Shown here: positions 11,560-21,986 of the stretch, piece by piece
Numbering within the stretch: the first letter of the stretch is position 1
How the letters are laid out: every line of letters begins with the position of its first letter
Assembly: GCA_947179485.1 (NCBI GenBank)
Contig: OX359245.1
Location: 31,545,067 to 31,609,066 of the forward strand
Direction: 5' to 3'
Length of the DNA: 64,000 bases
Origin: Allacma fusca
Lineage: Eukaryota > Arthropoda > Collembola > Symphypleona > Sminthuridae
Translations under genes and position numbers: made by a program
The notes under the pieces: model-generated
Told to the model about the DNA's origin: nothing
Database searches by the model: none
Seen by the model: the letters and a program-made list of their open reading frames with translations, nothing else

Positions 11560-12985
11560 AATAATTCTAAAGCTACAGAAATAGAAAGTAATGAGATGAA
11601 TTTCATTTTAAAATTCCAATGATGCCTTTATTCATGTGAGTTAGTTTCCGGAGGAAATTCCGGTTCACATTATAATTTTTTGAAAACAGATGTATTTAAA
11701 AAAATTAATATTATATATAATTATGTTATTATATATTATAATATGTATTATTATTTAAAATTTAATTATTACAGAGACTCTTATTAATAAGGGAGGAGCT
11801 CATAAAATATTTGATTCCCAATTCCAAGTTTATAGGAAATTCTTTTCCAGATTTTCTAAAATTTGTTTCATTAACATCGGTCAATTTTTAAGGTCACAGG
11901 GGTCAGGGACACGAACCAAAGTTGGGATTTTGAATGGAATTTGAGTTCAGCACCTGTTGATTTCAGCATACATATTTTTCGTAAATGTTCTTCGTACTTT
12001 GTAAGATTGTAGGGAATTTTATGGGCTTTCCGGACAGCCATCACACAGGTCTCCCGTGGGGACTTGTGGTCATGAATTGTAAGAACAGAGTGCAAGGTTG
12101 GTCCAATTCATCTTGAGAAGCAAAGATATCAAAATAGAAAAATATCACCTGGGGTAATCCCTTATAGTACCTGTACACTGCAAGGGAGTGGTCAAAACTT
12201 CGTTTAGAATAAAAATTGTGTAGCTTTCCTTTTGCAGCTTCAATATAGCTTCTACTTTAATTTTAATCTAGACATCTGTTTTTAAATTCCTGGTGCAGTA
12301 AATCCGTCAGCGCAAGTGTTCAGGTTTAATTGGGACTTATCAAACGGACACAGAAGATCTTGGGATTCACAATTGCATCTAATATTTTCAGCAGGCGGGT
12401 CTTCTAAGCCATGGTAGTCCGTGTCTGAGCATTCTGAGCAGGGGACAAACATAATAGAGGTAATTTTAACCAAGCACTTCTTATGAGAAAATATGTACAT
12501 ACGTACAAATATGTTTCAGTATGAAGTTTTTATTAAATAAAAAATTATTACAGCATTTGTTTGCACTTGAGGTTTATAATATGCATACCTGTATTATTTT
12601 ATGGATGCAGATGAGGCTCAATGAAGTTCTAACTTCAGCATATGTACATTCCAGGGGTTTCCTGTGAGGAATTGAGGAAAAGTTTCAAAGCTACAGAAGA
12701 ATTTGAATGTATGGATAGAAGAGCAATAGGAGTTGCAGAGTTTGAGTAAACAACTATGTATATATCCAAATACATTTTTGAAGTTCAGATTTTAGTATGT
12801 ACAGGAACAACGTGTCACCTCTGTATGTATATGTACGTATGTATTTAATTACAATAATTTCTTTAAACAGAGCAGCAAAATACCACATATTTCGTCAAGG
12901 ACAATGTGACTCCCACGCTATTAAAAGCGTGTGAAATTTTTGCAAGTTCTGTCAATCAAGATTGGATTAGTGTGTTATTATCTAA
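11560..12985 (+). pseudogene. PPPDE-like subfamily-2 pseudogene (psi-B)
   Basis: Decayed copy of the genes at 17452 and 27481. Exon 1 should lie at about 11570-11600, but its ATG is deleted. Exon 2 is at 12299-12459 (starts after GTGCAG, ends before gtaatt) and matches the TTTAATTGGGACTTATCAAA block. A one-base deletion in ATTTTCAGCAGGCGGG destroys the frame and replaces the catalytic CAT (His). Exon 3 is at about 12611-12745 and retains TTTCCTGTGAGGAATTGAGG. Exon 4 starts at 12871, and a missing T around the NNC codon (ACAATGTGACTCC) shifts the frame and loses the Cys. Exon 5 was not found. A few hundred bases of unrelated sequence appear to sit in intron 1 (about 11870-12240). Loss of start, His and Cys makes this clearly non-functional. 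Confidence 0.8.
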
Positions 12986-13385
12986 TTAATTAATTAGTTA
13001 ATTATACAATGGTTCAGAAATTCAAGTTATTTGTACATGTACGGACTTTTCAAGTTTAGCCAGTAATTGTTTACTATGACCGTATTTCATTCCTAATTCC
13101 TTGTCATGAGCCGTTCAATATTTAGGGATCAACATTTATACTGACAATGAGACCAGTGTCCATTTTGATACCGAGTTAAAATTATCGTTAGAAAGAGTCT
13201 TAGAAAATCTAGCACTGTATGAAATGTATTCCTTAACTAATGGTCTGTATATTAGAATTTTTTACAAAAGCTTGTATTTATTAGAAGAAATTTCTTTTCC
13301 AATAACCATAACTATTTGTAAGATTTAGAAATTTTCTTTTCAAAAACAAGGAAGTCCTCTCGTTCGTTCTGAACAGTAGAATCCA

Positions 13386-13600
13386 ACGGTTTATACGTGG
13401 AGGAGAATCTTGAAGACTAATAAAAGGCTAGCCTTTGGATGATAACATGACGAATCTATGACGTTTCTAATAAACGAGCAATGAATTGTAAAATTGCCTC
13501 CGTCAATTTGTTGACAAGTAGACTCAAGATAATTTATTCTAATTCTCAAGAGTTTATATTTATTATTCAAGAACTGGGTTAGGCAGGTCGGAATTTTTTT
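13386..13600 (+). repeat. Downstream duplication block W, copy 1
   Basis: Similar to 19050-19250 downstream of copy B: both begin GGAGAATCTTGAAG/GGAGAATCTCGAAG and share a TTTCTAA(T)AAACRA...GCAATG pattern. It shows that the pseudogene and copy B arose by duplication of a segment reaching well beyond the coding exons. The open frame at 19047 is not conserved here, so I do not call it a gene. Confidence 0.5.
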
Positions 13601-13939
13601 TATTTCCCTGGGAAATTTTTCCTGTTCAAATTTCAGTTCCTGTAGGAACTTTAGTTTACAGTGAGTAAATATTCTCAAGAGTGAACTCTTGACAGAAATA
13701 ATTGTCTTGAGTCCACAACAAATTCGCGGAGGGAATTTTACATTTCATTGCTCAAACTGAAGTTTCCTGTAGGAAATTTCAAAAGTCCGCCCCCCGTTGA
13801 CGACAAAAATAATGTTCTTAAAAATGTTACTTTTGAAAATTTCTCTTAATTGTCCCTAAAAGACAACAATACCTTTGAATCCTTATGTTGGTCATCCCTT
13901 TTCTGCTGTAAAAATTATTTATTTAAATTATACCATTTT

Positions 13940-14960
13940 TACCATGAATCAGGTGAAATAAGGTCCTTGATGTAAAAGTAGAATGATTTGACACTACACA
14001 TGAGCAGCGACGAAGATTACTTTGAATTAGTAGTCATGAGAGCACAAACTTATACATTGAATATGACTATACGATGTTCTGGAAAATAAATAAATTATGA
14101 TAAAAGTTCTGTTAAAAGTAATTATGGTATTGATTCATTCATACCTTATACTAATTACATTAGTAATTTAATTTCCTTGCTTTCGAAAAGGGTCCTGTCC
14201 TATGTACTTAAAATACCGTAATCAATGTAACCATATGGTTTCCATATGCGTCCTGTAATTAGTAGTCCTGTAGTTAAGTATATTTCTATGTACTCGCACT
14301 CCACATCCCATCCTATGCTTAACCTAGACGACAATTAAACTAGACACATTGTCATATTCCTAATTGATAATAATCCATAGATGATGTTACAAATTCAGTG
14401 ATGTTACAATATTGATCATGAGTGAACTTACTTATGGTCTATGTATGTACTGTGACAGAATTGCGTGGCTCCTTTGCTCCAACCATATATTCAATAACAC
14501 TTTATTTCCCACATAATCATTCAATACAACACAAAGTATTGATCGGATAGGGCTTCCCCATCCAAAACTCCAACTACTTTTATTGCTAATAAGTTAGAGA
14601 TACCCCTAATACTCAAGAGTCTGACACCTCCATCTGGTAGCTGATTTTTTTATACCTTTTGGATTATGATTTGATTGGTCCAATTTCCAATAAATCATTC
14701 ACAATTTATTATAAACACTTAAATATAATTCAAATTGAAATAACAATCAATGATAAATTTAGTTTATGATTATTTCATTGGCTAAGACAAAGTAACATGA
14801 TTGTGTTGCAGTAATTACTTATGTATGTCCTTATGCATAGAATTTTTGCACTTGCGTACGAGCATTACGTGTTTTCCCTCTTTTCTAAAAACATACATAT
14901 ATATATACGCGTGTGTGGTATAAGGACATATACATATCGCATGGACCAACTTTTTACGGG
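13940..14960 (-). pseudogene. Relic of the short myristoylated-peptide gene (5' part), interrupted
   Basis: On the minus strand, TTCATGGTAAAAA (ATG at 13945-13943 followed by a donor) and its upstream flank match the start of the gene at 19637-19897. The upstream flank resumes at about 14815-14960 (CATGGACCAACTTTTTACGG versus CATGGACCTACGTATGTAAA at about 20123). The intervening 750 bases or so (about 14060-14810) have no counterpart in the other copies and look like an insertion. The coding exon 2 is not recognisable, so only a promoter and start-codon remnant is left. Confidence 0.5.
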
Positions 14961-15082
14961 TGGAGTGCGGGAAGGGAAAAATTTTTAAAACAAAATTTGC
15001 GTTCTTGTTGCGCCAGTACCATTAACTTACCATTCGAAAGTTATGTACAATTCAGTATCTACCTAACTATTGGCTTGTTTAA

Positions 15083-15551
15083 TATATCGTCGGTGAAGAG
15101 GCAAAATGGTCTAAGTGCAATTTCGATTATAAGCAAAATGGTCTATATTACTTTTTCCCTAAAGGCAAAATGGAATAGTTGCAAGCCTTCCTAAAAGCAA
15201 AATGAACTACATGCAGTTTTCACTAAAAGTAAAATGGTCTACATGCGTGTACGCTTTCATAATGACCATTCTGCTTTTAAGCGAAATTGTATGTAGACCA
15301 TTTTGCTTTTAGACGAAATTGTATGTAGACCATACTGCTTTTAAAACTTGGTGTATATAATTATTCCATTTTGCATTTAGTAAAATTGCATGTAGACCAT
15401 TTCGATTTTAATCGAAAATGCATGTAGACCATTTCGATTTTAATCGAAAATGCATGTAGACCATTTCGATTTTAATCGAAAATGCATGTAGACCATTTCG
15501 ATTTTAATCGAAAATGCATGTAGACCATTTTGCCTCTTCAGCGACGATATA
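15083..15551. mobile_element. TA-flanked foldback MITE with internal minisatellite (family TCGTCGGTGAA), copy 1
   Basis: About 470 bp bounded by near-perfect terminal inverted repeats: TCGTCGGTGAAGAGGCAAAA on the left, and on the right the complement of TCGCTGAAGAGGCAAAATGG preceded by TCG, each flanked by TA. The interior consists of subterminal variants of GCAAAATGGTCTA in both orientations plus a 32-bp tandem array at 15388-15530. There is no coding capacity. TA flanks and TIRs fit a Tc1/mariner-type non-autonomous element. Relatives are at 25407 and 61290. Confidence 0.75.
15388..15530. repeat. 32-bp minisatellite, four full units plus a part
   Basis: Units start at 15388, 15420, 15452 and 15484, with a partial unit from 15516. 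Each reads GCATGTAGACCATTTCGATT then TTAATCGAAAAT and is nearly identical to the next, indicating recent expansion. Each unit contains the palindrome TCGATTTTAATCGA. The array lies inside the foldback MITE and ends in its right terminal repeat. Confidence 0.85.
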
Positions 15552-16149
15552 CTTCATATAGCTATAGCTGTTTCATATTGGATAGCGTGGATCGGCCCCA
15601 TTGACATCCGGTCCTGGAAGTGTCCCGATCACACATTACAGAGCAGAGAAGTTAAGACCATGTGTCTGTGGACCTTCTTCATCCAAAGTCAAACAAGTAA
15701 TTTGAACCCGTCCAAAAGCAACGACTTTGTTACTATTTACCTACTATGGCCCTTCAAAAGCTTTGACCCAGCTGGGGACACTTGTTCGATATAGATAATT
15801 ATATATAATTAGGGTGTAGGTCTATTGAAAATTCCCTGCAGATGAAAATGTCCAAAATGCTACTTGCCCAAAAATTGGGCACGGGGGTGGTTTTTAAAAA
15901 TGTCCTGCCGTTTTGCAATTTGAGCAGGGCAAGTGTATAGTCAATCTTTTTGGATCCAAATCTTACTATTACTGCGGATTGTATCAATATGAAGGAAGAA
16001 TTTCCAGTAATTTTCGTACACTGCTGACCGACTCTCATTTTTTATTTTAATTTGCATGTATCAGATTAAATATAATTACGGGTTTGGAGTTCCATTAGAA
16101 AGCGGACATCAGTGGGATTGAGTTTGTTACAAGAATAGACGGATCTTTC

Positions 16150-16275
16150 GTTTTTTCCATTCTACTGTCTACAGCTGAATGATTGTAACCGTCTGGGATT
16201 TCCTCATATAAATAAATAATCACAAAAGACTGAAATTCTCAAGTCAGTTTACCCGAACACTTCACATGCATCATT
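16150..16275 (+). repeat. Cluster block U, copy 2
   Basis: Shares AACCGTCTGG, AAATAAATAATCAC and GTTTACCCGAACACTTCACA with the copy at 21826-21986, and more weakly with 8060-8228. The TATAAATA segment is not present in this copy. It is non-coding and lies about 650 bases upstream of block V of copy B. Confidence 0.5.
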
Positions 16276-17451
16276 GTATTGGCTGACATTAATCCAAACA
16301 ATACCCGTTTGTGGCATGTAAAAATGTAAACAAATCACAATTGTACTAAATTTTGTGAACATATCAATGTTATTACATATGTCATCAAGTGGTGAATGAA
16401 CGAGGTGAACCGTATCATTTTCTCCCAACCCCCCGCGGCCCATAGAAGGGGCATAAAATATTCGATTCCCCATTTTGTCAAAATTTGTCTTCCAGATTTA
16501 TCATAATTTTTGTCACCGCCGTAACTCTTTCAGAAAATTCACAGGGTGTCCAAACGAGTACCACAAAAGATCACAACGCTGAACAGCTTAGACACTAGTC
16601 AGAAATAGTGACGCAAGATTTTGCTACAAAATGGTAAAACCTCGTAAATAAAAATTGTGAATTAAACAAATACAAAATCCTGCCAGCGCTCCAATTTTAC
16701 ATGACATCGATTCTAGTGCTTTATTTTGTGATAAAAAATTGGAAAAAAAGGTAATTTCTCGATTTTTGCACCCTGTGCATATCAACATTTCATCCTATTT
16801 CTTTTCTTGCACTGAGTCATGAGTCAATCTGAACCCTTTTCTAAACCAACATACATAAAGACTTGTAAGTTGTAAATCTTCGCTTGTGTCAGGCCAATTG
16901 TAAGAAAAAGTAATTACTTTCAAAGCATGAATTATCCATTGATACGATTGTTTGTAATGGATTCTCATACATTGGGCTAAATGCTTGTATTTTCTCTTTC
17001 ACATGGCCCTTCTTCGTTTATTTTTGTAACTTCGTGTAGGATGAGTCATTATAGGCTGTCAACCATACATATGTATGTTTACTTGGTGGTTTTGTATTCG
17101 CAGTTGTTAGTAAAATGTGTATGCAGCACAACTTTATAATTTTTATAAAACTGTAAACACATGAAGCTTTTCTTTTCCCTCAACAAATATCATGGCGGAC
17201 CAAAGCGTCTAAAACCCTCAATCCCGAGCAATGACAAAGCAAGTGTAACCTAAGACCATGTTTCTTCTTTCTCAAGCTTATAATAATATTTAACAAGTGG
17301 AACATATTTCCTGGTTTTGTATCTCTTTAAACGAAAGGAAATCCTGGGAGCAACTATTAGTGTATTATTTTTTGGACAGTTCAACGTAATTGTAAGGTTA
17401 TTGTATTCACTTGCGAGGGAGTGGATTTGTTCGCAATAATTCGGAGCCCAA

Positions 17452-18810
17452 ATGGATTCCAGTAATCGAAATCGTGAAAGGTAAAGGAACGAAAGTCATT
17501 TCAAAATCTAACGTACAATGTAACAATCTAATGTTGACAATTGAGTTGTAGAAGTCACGGAGAATTTTGGTTTACATTAGAATTTTTAAATGCACAATTT
17601 AAGGATTTGACAAGTAAAAGAGAGGAGTAATTATTTCAAAACTTTATGTAATTACATATTTTTGTAATTTTTCAAGTAATTACAGCTTCAAAAATTTACC
17701 ATATAATTTGTACACCTTGAAAGAAATGATGTTTAAAATGACAGCGGGACAGAAAATTTTCCAACAACACGAGTATTTTCCTTTAATTGGGACTTATCCA
17801 GTGGATACAGAAAATATGGTTTTGGATTCATAAATAATATTTTCCAACATGTTGGACTTCTAGCTTACGGCACCCTGTATGAGTACTCTGACCAGGGGAT
17901 AATCGTAACAGAGGTAATTCGTTTGTCAACCAATTTCTGACTGTATCTAAATACAAAAAATATTTAAGAATATTTCCAGACGCTTTCCTAGTATTTTTTT
18001 CCTGAATACAGATCCCGCCAAAGGAAGTCCCAACTTCAGCATGCATAACCGGGGAATTGGTTTCCTGTCAGGAATTGGGGAAAACTTCACAAGCGAAAGA
18101 AGAATTTGAGCTTTGGTTAGAAAAGCAAGGAGCTGAAGACTTTGTGTAAGCACATATCCTTAGGGTTTGCCGATAAAAATCCCATTAAAATTTGCACACA
18201 ATGAGGAAACTCAATTCTTGCCCAACTGCTCAATTTTTAGGGATGTGAACAACAATTTAAAATGTCCCGAATTTGTTCAATTTTCTGCAGCTATTTTTTC
18301 CCAGACATCGGACGTACATATGTCTTTTGTTGACTTGTGGATCAATCTGTGTTTCAAATCCTAAGTTCTGAGAATATAAAAATTACTTACCTGTCTGCAT
18401 GCATATTTGATTAATAGTAATAATTTTGTTAAATAGGGGATCAAAATACCACATCGTCAAGAACAATTGCGTTTCCTTTGCAGTCCGAGCGTGTAAGAAA
18501 CTGGAAGTTCCGCCATCTAGCAATTGGGTTAATGTGGCAAAATTTGTAAATTACATGTACGTCTCAAACCTTGTGATTTATTACCCCGACCTGTTATTTC
18601 CCTGGTCAAAATTTCTAAATTTAATAATCTACATTTAATTTCCCATTTAGACCAGACCAATTGTCATCGTTCCTGAAAGTGAGCTCGTCAAGCGCTAAAC
18701 TGGGAAAAGTCTTCAGGAAATTAAAAGTTAATGAACCCCCACAGTATGAACAGATAATTACGGAGCCCAATCTTCATTCAGACACTGGGTCAAAATTAAA
18801 GCTAGACTAA
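17452..18810 (+). CDS. PPPDE/DeSI-like cysteine protease-fold protein, subfamily 2 (copy B)
   Basis: 203-aa protein in five exons: 17452-17480, 17745-17913, 18012-18145, 18437-18556, 18651-18810. It has the same fold signature as copy A: FSFNWDLSSG, then HVGLLAYGTLYEY with candidate catalytic His45, ELGKTSQAKEEFELWL, and KYHIVKNNCVSFAVRACKKL with candidate Cys122 (spacing 77). It differs from subfamily 1 in having a separate 29-base first exon (MDSSNRNRE), an insert GYRKYGFGFINNIFQ before the His, and a 53-residue hydrophilic Ser/Lys-rich C-terminal exon (VSSSSAKLGKVF...). All exon boundaries and phases match the copy at 27481. An AATAAA lies at 18915. By analogy it would cut ubiquitin-like conjugates or other isopeptide or thioester bonds, but this is inference. 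An LRAT-like acyltransferase is the alternative. Confidence 0.83.
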
Positions 18811-19049
18811 TTCTTAAAATGCTTAATGCTACCACTGTGAAAAGTGTATTCCGTTGCTAACTATAATAATTACACATATGCATAATATCTTGCAGCATTT
18901 TTACAGATACTATTAATAAATTATTGTAAATAATTTTTGTCCAAAATCTATTTTGTACATGAATAAATTCTTGTTCCCTTTTTAGTCCTGGTAGTGGAAA
19001 TGAATCAGAGCTTCAAAGCAGGCGGTTTCTAAACAATTGAATGTAATTG

Positions 19050-19270
19050 TTTGAGTTTTGCAGGAGAATCTCGAAGCTTAATACAAAAAGACCTTCCATG
19101 GATACCCGGATTTATCGTTGGGTTTCTAAACAAACAATGTCCTGCAAAATTGACCCTGTCAGTTTTTTTAAGTCAACTAGAGACAATTTTTCTCACGAGA
19201 CTATAAATACTTTTGAAATGATAAAAAGCAAAATAGCACAAAAACCCTTAATTGGATTAAATATATTCGA
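19050..19270 (+). repeat. Downstream duplication block W, copy 2
   Basis: Counterpart of 13386-13600, lying just past the AATAAA of copy B. An 82-codon open frame crosses it but is not preserved in the other copy, so it is treated as non-coding. Confidence 0.45.
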
Positions 19271-19636
19271 GGGTGCATTTACACATTTAATTTGATCATC
19301 TCACAAGTGTACAGACCAAGGTACATTCAAGTAGAAAGTTTATTTTACTCTTAAGTGGTTCTCTATCTGTATTTGATGGATTTGCAAAGACAATAATTAT
19401 TATTATTCTTGGGGTCTATTCCATTTCATTTGACTTCTCAAAGAGTCCTTAATTTATTATACTGAACGAGTATATTCCCTTCATGTGTTACATAAAATAT
19501 TAGCACAAAATAAGGTTAGGATGAAAGAATTTAGATGTAATATTTACGTACATTAATAATTTTTATAACTGACTATAATAGGAGTTTCTCAAATTCGCTG
19601 GATTTCAAATTTTTATTTTGTAACAAACTCCACTCA

Positions 19637-19897
19637 CTAAGTTCCAGGTTTCTTCTCCTTACTGTAATCATAGCCCTTGCTCAGAAAATCTCTTGCTGCC
19701 GGAGTCAAAGTGGAGGGGTCAGGGGGCGTACGAATCACATTTATTTCTCCATTGTTGGTTCCTTCTGCATCGGATTTGGAATTAGATGAGGATTTTGATT
19801 GCTCCGAACCCTGAAATTGAAGTGTTTAAATTCTTCACCCATTTATGCTTATTTTTGTAACAAAATTTTGATTTCCCAAGTAATTAAATTTTACCAT
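19637..19897 (-). CDS. Short gene for a 58-aa probably N-myristoylated peptide
   Basis: Two coding exons. The ATG (19897-19895) is the last codon of exon 1, followed at once by a donor (gtaaaa). Exon 2 runs 19810-19637 after CAG. The product starts MGSEQSKSSSNSKSD, a textbook N-myristoylation context (Gly2, Ser6), with a Ser/Lys-rich linker, then INVIRTPPDPSTLTPAA and RDFLSKGYDYSKEKKPGT. AATAAA (minus strand) occurs at 19617-19612. The pseudogene at 23824-24087 preserves the same exon structure and best matches in the TPPDPSTLTPAA block, so the protein has been under selection. I do not recognise the family. Because the ATG stands alone in its exon, the gene is invisible as an ORF. It lies between PPPDE-like copies B and D on the opposite strand, and its duplicates also sit within that array. 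Confidence 0.72.
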
Positions 19898-20689
19898 GAT
19901 TCAGCTGTAGAAAAATCCCTTGATTCACTTATGTGCAGGAATGTTATTAGATACAGATGAGCAATGAAGATGGTCTTAACGCTGGTCTCCTCACTCCTGT
20001 ACGAATAAATATTATTTGCCTTGAGATGAACTTGTACATGGAATTTTCACACTTACGCCGGACCATTACAGCAAGTGTGTTTTTCTAAAAATAATCATAT
20101 GTATAGTAACTACATATAGCATGGACCTACGTATGTAAAAGCTGTTAGGGGCGCAGTGAGGGAAACATCCCTTTTGAGACGATATCTTGTTGCCCCTTAA
20201 AATTCATTTGCACACACGTTAAATGTCAAACCCTTGACCCCAGACAAATAAAGTCTTGGGAAAATATTGCAGATTAAAAAAAATTACAAAATTTATATTA
20301 AATGTGTTGCTGAAATTTTCATTCAAACTCGCTTATGTGCAAGTCCACACTTATTATACTAAGCATTGGGCGCGACTACATCGGACAGGGCGCTTCTACC
20401 CGCCCCACCCTTTATGACTGTCCTAGAACCCAATTAACGTCCTGATGATGAACAGTTGAACTTCACACTACTGGCTTCAAACACAAACTCCTAAACGACC
20501 TGGCGATTCACTTCACCCCTCAAAAGCCTCAATTTATAGTGAAGCTCCATCGGAACTTTACAGGCAGACATCGCCGAAGCAGCTTGCTCGCAGATTCCTT
20601 ACTCAAATCTTTAGACCATGGTCTTCAATATGGAATAGCCATTTGGGTTTAAAAGTATTTTAGCGTCTGAGGACCTGCTGGCATATAGA
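19898..20689. promoter_or_regulatory. Divergent intergenic region between the 58-aa gene and copy D
   Basis: About 790 bases separating the start of the minus-strand 58-aa gene from the start of copy D. The 19898-20270 part is shared with 13946-15010 (interrupted) and 24088-24330, the 5' flanks of the relic and the pseudogene. The 20440-20540 part (CTTCACTTCACCCCTCAAAAGCCTC) resembles 25895-25935, which has no gene after it. It is likely to hold both promoters; no exact start site can be fixed. Confidence 0.45.
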
Positions 20690-21515
20690 ATGAGTGCTGA
20701 AGGAACTCCGGTGTTTACCTTTGAATGGGACCTTTCAAAAGGGACGTTGAGTAGTATCGTAAGACACGTGGGGCTTTTAGTTTTTGGAACATTTTACGAG
20801 TACTGCACGGACGGAATAGTTATTACTAAGGTACTGATTTAATTACTCTTATACTAATTTTTTGCAATGTAGATATATATTTGATTAATTTTTTTCCCTG
20901 TACTTATTACCCCAATTTGTAAATTTTTACAGCTTCTGCCTGGCTGCTTACCCCTAGCTCCCCAGGGAGGGATCCCCTTAAATGAGTTTGGAGTTGAGTT
21001 GGGAAGAACCACAAAAACAGAAGAAGAATTTAATGATTGGGTTTCCAGTCAGTCCTCCAATTCGTACACGTGAGTAGAATTGACATCAAATTTTGTATAA
21101 TTACTGCTCATTTGTTTTTATTACGAAATTGTGAAGAATGTCTGCGTATAATGCTGGAAATGTAACTTTCCCTAGTATGTTGTAAATAATGCAGGGCTGC
21201 AAACTACAACGCTGCTTTCAACAACTGTATTTTATTTGCTAAGAGAGCATGTGTATTTTTAAATATACAAACCCCTGTTCGGTGGGCTGCGGCCATAGGA
21301 GTACTTGCAGGATTGTAAGAAAATCTTCATAAATAAAAATAGTATTTAGTGCTCAACTCCTATACTTTTAATATTAAGGGATATTTTTAAAACGAATGAT
21401 TAAATTGCTCAATTCAAAGTTAAGCTCAAGTTAAATTTTCAGTTATTTTGTCTCCGTACCAGTTGCTGCTATTTTTGGAGGTGGCAGTACAAGTAAATCC
21501 GCTAAGAAGTCGTAA
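20690..21515 (+). CDS. PPPDE/DeSI-like cysteine protease-fold protein, subfamily 1 (copy D)
   Basis: 156-aa protein in four exons: 20690-20830, 20933-21069, 21195-21314, 21443-21515. Paralogue of copy A with the same exon lengths and phases. Motifs are VFTFEWDLSKG, RHVGLLVFGTFYEY (His26), CLPLAPQGGIPLNEFG then ELGRTTKTEEEFNDWV, and YNAAFNNCILFAKRACVFL (Cys104). This copy is the closest of the four to DeSI-1: DLSKG and a PGGxxLxxxG-like stretch are both recognisable. The tail is AIFGGGSTSKSAKKS, so the IFGGG segment is shared with copy A while the last residues diverge. The substrate is unknown. AATAAA lies at 21583 and 21699. It sits head to head with the 58-aa gene. Confidence 0.85.
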
Positions 21516-21582
21516 GGAAGCAGGGGTGTTTCTTTTCATTACAATTAATTTGGCTGTAAATCTTAATATTTGTATCTGCTTA

Positions 21583-21704
21583 AATAAATAAAATAGGAAG
21601 AATTGTCAAAAATTGAAGTGGAGCTGATACAGACTCTTTTTGTTAATTTTAATTGAAGTGTATTTCAATGGCTGTGCAAGTTTAATAATTATTTTCTTAA
21701 TAAA
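21583..21704 (+). terminator. Polyadenylation signals of copy D
   Basis: AATAAA at 21583-21588 and 21699-21704, 68 and 184 bases after the stop. Confidence 0.5.
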
Positions 21705-21825
21705 GGATTTAGTGTGAAATTACAGAAGTGTGCAAGGAGATTCAATGTGCTGAGTTCAGCCAAGGATGTTTCCTTGGTCCTTGAAAAACTGCAGTGATTT
21801 ATCACATCAGAGGTCAGGAGTGGAT

Positions 21826-21986
21826 TGTATAAATAGACTGCGGGTATTTTATCCCCCTTTTTTGCATGCTATAAGTACATACAGTCTCCAGCATAATGGC
21901 TTGAACCGTCTGGTATTTTTTGAGACAAATAAATAATCACTAGTGATTGAAAATCCTCAAGGTAGTTTACCCAAACACTTCACACC
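21826..21986 (+). repeat. Cluster block U, copy 3 (with TATAAATA box)
   Basis: TGTATAAATAGACTG at 21826-21840 is identical to 8077-8091. The downstream part AACCGTCTGG...GTTTACCCAAACACTTCACA matches 16150-16275. It lies downstream of copy D, with no recognisable gene after it. Confidence 0.5.

Noticed and set aside
15388..15530. Regular 32-bp repeats that look like a CRISPR array
   Set aside because: The units abut directly with no unique spacers, and they sit within a TIR element in a eukaryotic genome.
17452..18810. LRAT (lecithin retinol acyltransferase) identity suggested by KNNCVSFA
   Set aside because: The DLSxG start and the HVGLLxxGTxYEY and GxTxxxxEEF stretches match PPPDE better. 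LRAT remains the recorded alternative.
19047..19295. 82-codon frame downstream of copy B
   Set aside because: The duplicated block at 13386 does not preserve the frame, and there is no domain or signal peptide.
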